Made by a program: the position numbers and the translations under genes. Source: an uncultured Blautia sp. (GTDB lineage: Bacteria > Bacillota > Clostridia > Lachnospirales > Lachnospiraceae). From it: a stretch of 64,000 nucleotides of DNA. The DNA lies in the NCBI RefSeq assembly GCF_934424005.1, contig NZ_CAKRXI010000001.1:104577-168576 (forward strand). The letters are read 5' to 3'. The notes beneath the pieces are model-generated. The model had not been told where the DNA came from, did no database searches, and was given only the letters and a program-made list of their open reading frames with translations. The stretch's first letter is position 1. Every line of letters starts with the position of its first letter. Positions 61,452 to 64,000 of this stretch are shown here, in pieces.

Positions 61452-63115
61452 AAGGCCACTGAAAAAGTGCTATGTTTAGCACTTCATAGCGTCAGATACG
61501 CGTAGAATTCTTCCTTGATAACTAAATATTGCTAAAATAGTGTTTTGAGTGGTGTATAATCTGCCACTTTTAGAGATGATTTTTCTCATTTGGGCAGACT
61601 TCCCCCATTAACTTTAAAATTCTTTTTAAATTGACTGCAAATATTGATACTGCTCCCTGGAGTTGCATGTTTGATAATCCAGCGGTATCGCACCTGTTAT
61701 ATCCATGTATATTTTTTAGTTCACTATTTTTTGCCTCTATCATATAGCGATTCTTGAAACGCTCCTTAAAATACTCTGTTTCTTGAAACGCCTCTTGATT
61801 TTTATGATAATCCGACTTAATAGTGATACTATATGTTTTAGTTTTTGCATTTTCCTTATAACAACCATTGCGGTAGGGACAGGTGCGGCATTTATTAATA
61901 TCGAAAAAATATTTAATACGTGCATTCTTTTTTTGATTCTTACGTTTATCAGTTTGATGCTTTATAGCTAAATAACCAGATGGGCACTGCATGGTATCTG
62001 CGTCTTTATTAAAGATAAAGCCGTCTTCTGAACGGGTTCCCTTTGTGAGGCATGGATTGAGTTTTGAAATTAATTTATATTCATTATTTTCTGCATCTTG
62101 TAAATTTTCCAGTGTGGAATATGCTGTATCTGCTATTACGTCATTAACTGTTGCACCTGCATCTTTGCTTTTTTGAACCAGTACCGGAAGTTCTAGTCCA
62201 TCAAATGCTTCGCCAGATGTGATTGTTGCTGCTGTGATGATCCGTTCTTCTGTCATAGCCAAATGAGTCTTATATCCATAAAATGAAGAATTGACAGATT
62301 TATGACCGATTCGGGCATCCGGATCGATTGACTGGTCATAACAATCAACCTTATTATCCAGAATTTCGGATAACATATAGGATTCTTCTTTAACAACTGG
62401 CAGTTCTGAATACGGACTTTCCTGAATTGTACTTAATAGTTCATTACAGTATTCATTATAATCATCTAAAGAAGCATGTTTTCCAGGTTCATCTGGCAGA
62501 TGAATCTCTTTATCAGAACCACTTAAAGCTATTTTCAAAGACGTAGTTGCTTTTTTAAGCATTTCTTTCCGAGTAATCTTGTGATAACGGGCCTCTGTGT
62601 GGGTTGAATCAACAATCACAGTGTTACTTTTTAAAACGCCTTGGTTTATAGCAATCTCTACACTTTTATTTATTAGCAGATCAAGTATATTTTCATCTTT
62701 TAAACGCTGTTTCCTGAATTTTGTTAAAAGACTGGGATGAATAATATCTTCTTCTGGTGTTAATTCCAGAAAATATTTAAAAGACATATCGTATCGTGAT
62801 CTTTCAACAACACCATTATCAGAAAGGTTATAAAGATATTTTAAAAACAGATATTTAAATAACAATATAGGGCTTTTCGCATTACGTCCATTATCAAGGC
62901 AATATTTATTTTTCAATTCATCATATATAAAAGAAAAATCAACTAATTCTCTGATTTTCCTTAAAATATGATCCTTTGGAACAACCATGTCATATAGATT
63001 TGAATAATAACTAAGGCTAAGTTCAAGTTGGGATGATAACATTTCAACCACCGATAATTATGATATCTTAATTATATCAGATATATGATTTTGCAACCAC
63101 TTTTTCAGTGGCCTT
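61452..63115 (-). mobile_element. IS1182-family insertion sequence
   Basis: 1664-bp element with 18-bp perfect terminal inverted repeats (AAGGCCACTGAAAAAGTG at 61452-61469; its complement at 63098-63115) flanked by 7-bp duplications. It encodes one intact DDE transposase on the minus strand. A hairpin (AAGTGCTA/TAGCACTT) lies just inside the left end. Its AT-rich composition differs from its neighbours. Intact ends and ORF suggest a recent insertion. Confidence 0.88.
61570..63042 (-). CDS. IS1182-family transposase
   Basis: About 490-residue DDE transposase. N-terminal IS1182-type domain (SYYSNLYDMVVPKDHILRKI), then catalytic segments VDSTHTEAR (first Asp), IADTAYST (second Asp) and RYMIEAKNSELKNIHGY (Glu). 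A zinc-like cluster CRTCPYRNGCY precedes the last block. The ATG at 63042 is chosen; a GTG at 63051 overlaps the only purine-rich site. No frameshift or stop interrupts it, so it may be active. Confidence 0.92.
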   Translation of the reverse strand: MLSSQLELSLSYYSNLYDMVVPKDHILRKIRELVDFSFIYDELKNKYCLDNGRNAKSPILLFKYLFLKYLYNLSDNGVVERSRYDMSFKYFLELTPEEDIIHPSLLTKFRKQRLKDENILDLLINKSVEIAINQGVLKSNTVIVDSTHTEARYHKITRKEMLKKATTSLKIALSGSDKEIHLPDEPGKHASLDDYNEYCNELLSTIQESPYSELPVVKEESYMLSEILDNKVDCYDQSIDPDARIGHKSVNSSFYGYKTHLAMTEERIITAATITSGEAFDGLELPVLVQKSKDAGATVNDVIADTAYSTLENLQDAENNEYKLISKLNPCLTKGTRSEDGFIFNKDADTMQCPSGYLAIKHQTDKRKNQKKNARIKYFFDINKCRTCPYRNGCYKENAKTKTYSITIKSDYHKNQEAFQETEYFKERFKNRYMIEAKNSELKNIHGYNRCDTAGLSNMQLQGAVSIFAVNLKRILKLMGEVCPNEKNHL

Positions 63116-63143
63116 CTTCAGGTAGTGAGATGAATTGTGGATT

Positions 63144-63159
63144 TGAGCATAAATGCTCA
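63144..63159. repeat. Perfect 7-bp hairpin upstream of tnpB
   Basis: TGAGCAT (63144-63150) and ATGCTCA (63153-63159) with an AA loop. IS200/IS605 elements have subterminal hairpins at their left ends, so this could mark the left end of the TnpB element; unconfirmed without the right end. Apart from this and the IS end, the 63116-63301 gap shows only AT-rich sequence. Confidence 0.4.
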
Positions 63160-63301
63160 TTAAAATTCATAAATACTCAAAAGAATCTTATAAATAAAAA
63201 GAAGAAACACTTGTTCTGGTATCTGGATTGTATTATAATAAAAAAGAGAACATATTGTTCGTAAAAGATAATTGAAATCATTTATCACATGTAGGAATAA
63301 G

Positions 63302-64000
63302 GTGAGGATAATAAATCGGGCAGTAAAAATAAGAATCTATCCAAATGCAGAACAACGTGTGCAAATAGAAAAAACAATCGGCTGCAGCCGGTTTATCTAT
63401 AACTGTATGCTTGCGGATAAAATAGAACATTATAAAAAAGAAAAGAAGATGTTAAGGAACACACCAGCCAGTTACAAGAAAGAATATCCCTGGCTGAAAG
63501 AGGTGGATTCATTGGCGTTAGCAAATGTACAGATCCATCTGGAAAGCGCATTTCATAAGTTTTTTCGTGAACCATCTGCAGGATTTCCGCGTTTCAAATC
63601 AAAGAAGTCATCAAGAAAATCATATACAACAAATGTGGTGAATGGAAACATCTTTCTGGAAGGGAAATATTTGAAACTGCCTAAGATGACGGCTATCAGA
63701 ATAAAGCTTCACCGTCCGATATCAGAAAAATGGAAACTGAAATCTGTGACAGTCAGCCATGATCTATCTGGAAAATATTTTGCCAGTCTATTATTTTGCT
63801 GCGAGAACCAAACAGCAGAAAAAAGACCGGCAGAAAAATTTATTGGGATTGATTTTGCCATGCAGGGGATGTGTGTTTTTTCTACTGGTGAAAGCGCCAA
63901 ATACCCGATGTTCTATCGGAACACAGAGAAAAAGCTTGCACGGGAACAGAGAAAGCTGTCCAGATGTCAGAAAGGCAGTCAGAATTATAAAAAACAGAAG
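63302..64000 (+). CDS. TnpB-type RNA-guided endonuclease of an IS200/IS605 element (3' partial)
   Basis: The frame is open from about 63302 to the window end (at least 233 codons) and has no stop. Translation gives AVKIRIYPNAEQRVQIEKTIG, then CSRFIYNCMLADK, FPRFKSKKSS and IGIDFAMQG, the first RuvC Asp region, all typical of TnpB. The start is uncertain: GTG 63302 is used, but AAGGTGAGG would also serve a non-ATG codon further in. The C-terminal RuvC and zinc-finger parts lie outside. No TnpA gene lies upstream within the window. Confidence 0.85.
   Translation, partial: MRIINRAVKIRIYPNAEQRVQIEKTIGCSRFIYNCMLADKIEHYKKEKKMLRNTPASYKKEYPWLKEVDSLALANVQIHLESAFHKFFREPSAGFPRFKSKKSSRKSYTTNVVNGNIFLEGKYLKLPKMTAIRIKLHRPISEKWKLKSVTVSHDLSGKYFASLLFCCENQTAEKRPAEKFIGIDFAMQGMCVFSTGESAKYPMFYRNTEKKLAREQRKLSRCQKGSQNYKKQK

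Noticed and set aside
1..64000. CRISPR arrays, tRNA or rRNA genes, prophage
   Set aside because: No regularly spaced repeats, cloverleaf candidates, rRNA-like sequence or phage genes were seen in the gaps or frames.

Overview
This 64-kb window looks like chromosomal DNA of a low-to-mid GC Firmicute, most likely a Lachnospiraceae-type gut Clostridium (Blautia/Dorea/Ruminococcus-like; inference from gene order, proteins such as DUF4364, DUF1540 and YesL types, and NPKTG-type surface anchoring). Strong Shine-Dalgarno sites, sigma-A promoters with 17-bp spacers, a meso-DAP-type MurE and a Firmicutes-style dcw cluster support this. I see no rRNA, tRNA or CRISPR array.

Layout. (1) 1-9.1 kb: a ribose-type ABC importer (ATPase cut by the window edge, permease, binding protein) followed by a zinc alcohol dehydrogenase, an RbsD-like mutarotase, a ROK regulator, a VOC protein, a PfkB sugar kinase and a class II ketose-bisphosphate aldolase. 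Together these could take a sugar or polyol through oxidation, phosphorylation and aldol cleavage; the substrate cannot be named. (2) 9.1-10.8 kb: a Glu-rich surface protein with a C-terminal NPKTG sorting signal. (3) 10.8-15.2 kb, minus strand: thiW-thiM-thiE-thiD-thiC behind a clear TPP riboswitch with its own terminator. (4) 15.2-28.9 kb: a conserved housekeeping run, murE-priA-def-fmt-yugP-rsmB-rlmN-stp-stk(PASTA kinase)-rsgA-rpe-thiN. (5) 28.9-32.0 kb: a second thiamine operon (thiS-thiG fusion, thiH, tenI) driven by a near-consensus promoter and a short leader RNA that is not a TPP aptamer but can fold into mutually exclusive terminator and anti-terminator forms. (6) 32-38 kb: assorted single genes (YgjP-like peptidase, DUF1294, SGNH hydrolase, CobW-type GTPase, HAD phosphatase, ychF, an Lgt with a long acidic tail). 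(7) 38.1-50.7 kb: the division and cell-wall cluster mraZ-rsmH-ftsL-ftsI-pbp-mraY-murD-murA-ftsQ-ftsZ, starting at a promoter with three 10-bp-spaced MraZ boxes; ftsW and murG are absent. (8) 50.7-52.7 kb: a DUF1540 Cys-rich protein and the infC-rpmI-rplT operon, with a long attenuated leader and a probable ATT start for infC. (9) 52.8-58.3 kb: a complete branched-chain amino-acid-type ABC importer plus a cytidylate kinase-like gene. (10) 58.3-61.4 kb: polysaccharide deacetylase, YesL-like membrane protein, radical SAM protein, DUF4364 protein. (11) 61.4-64 kb: an intact IS1182-type insertion sequence with inverted repeats and a 7-bp duplication, then a TnpB gene cut by the window end.

The most interesting signals are the thiS-thiG fusion together with its unusual leader RNA, the terminator whose 3' arm is also the ribosome binding site of the second PBP, the shared Asp-Gly repeat tails on FtsI and FtsQ, and the uncharacterised sugar or polyol operon. 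Start sites were chosen from Shine-Dalgarno spacing and family alignment from memory; no database search was run.
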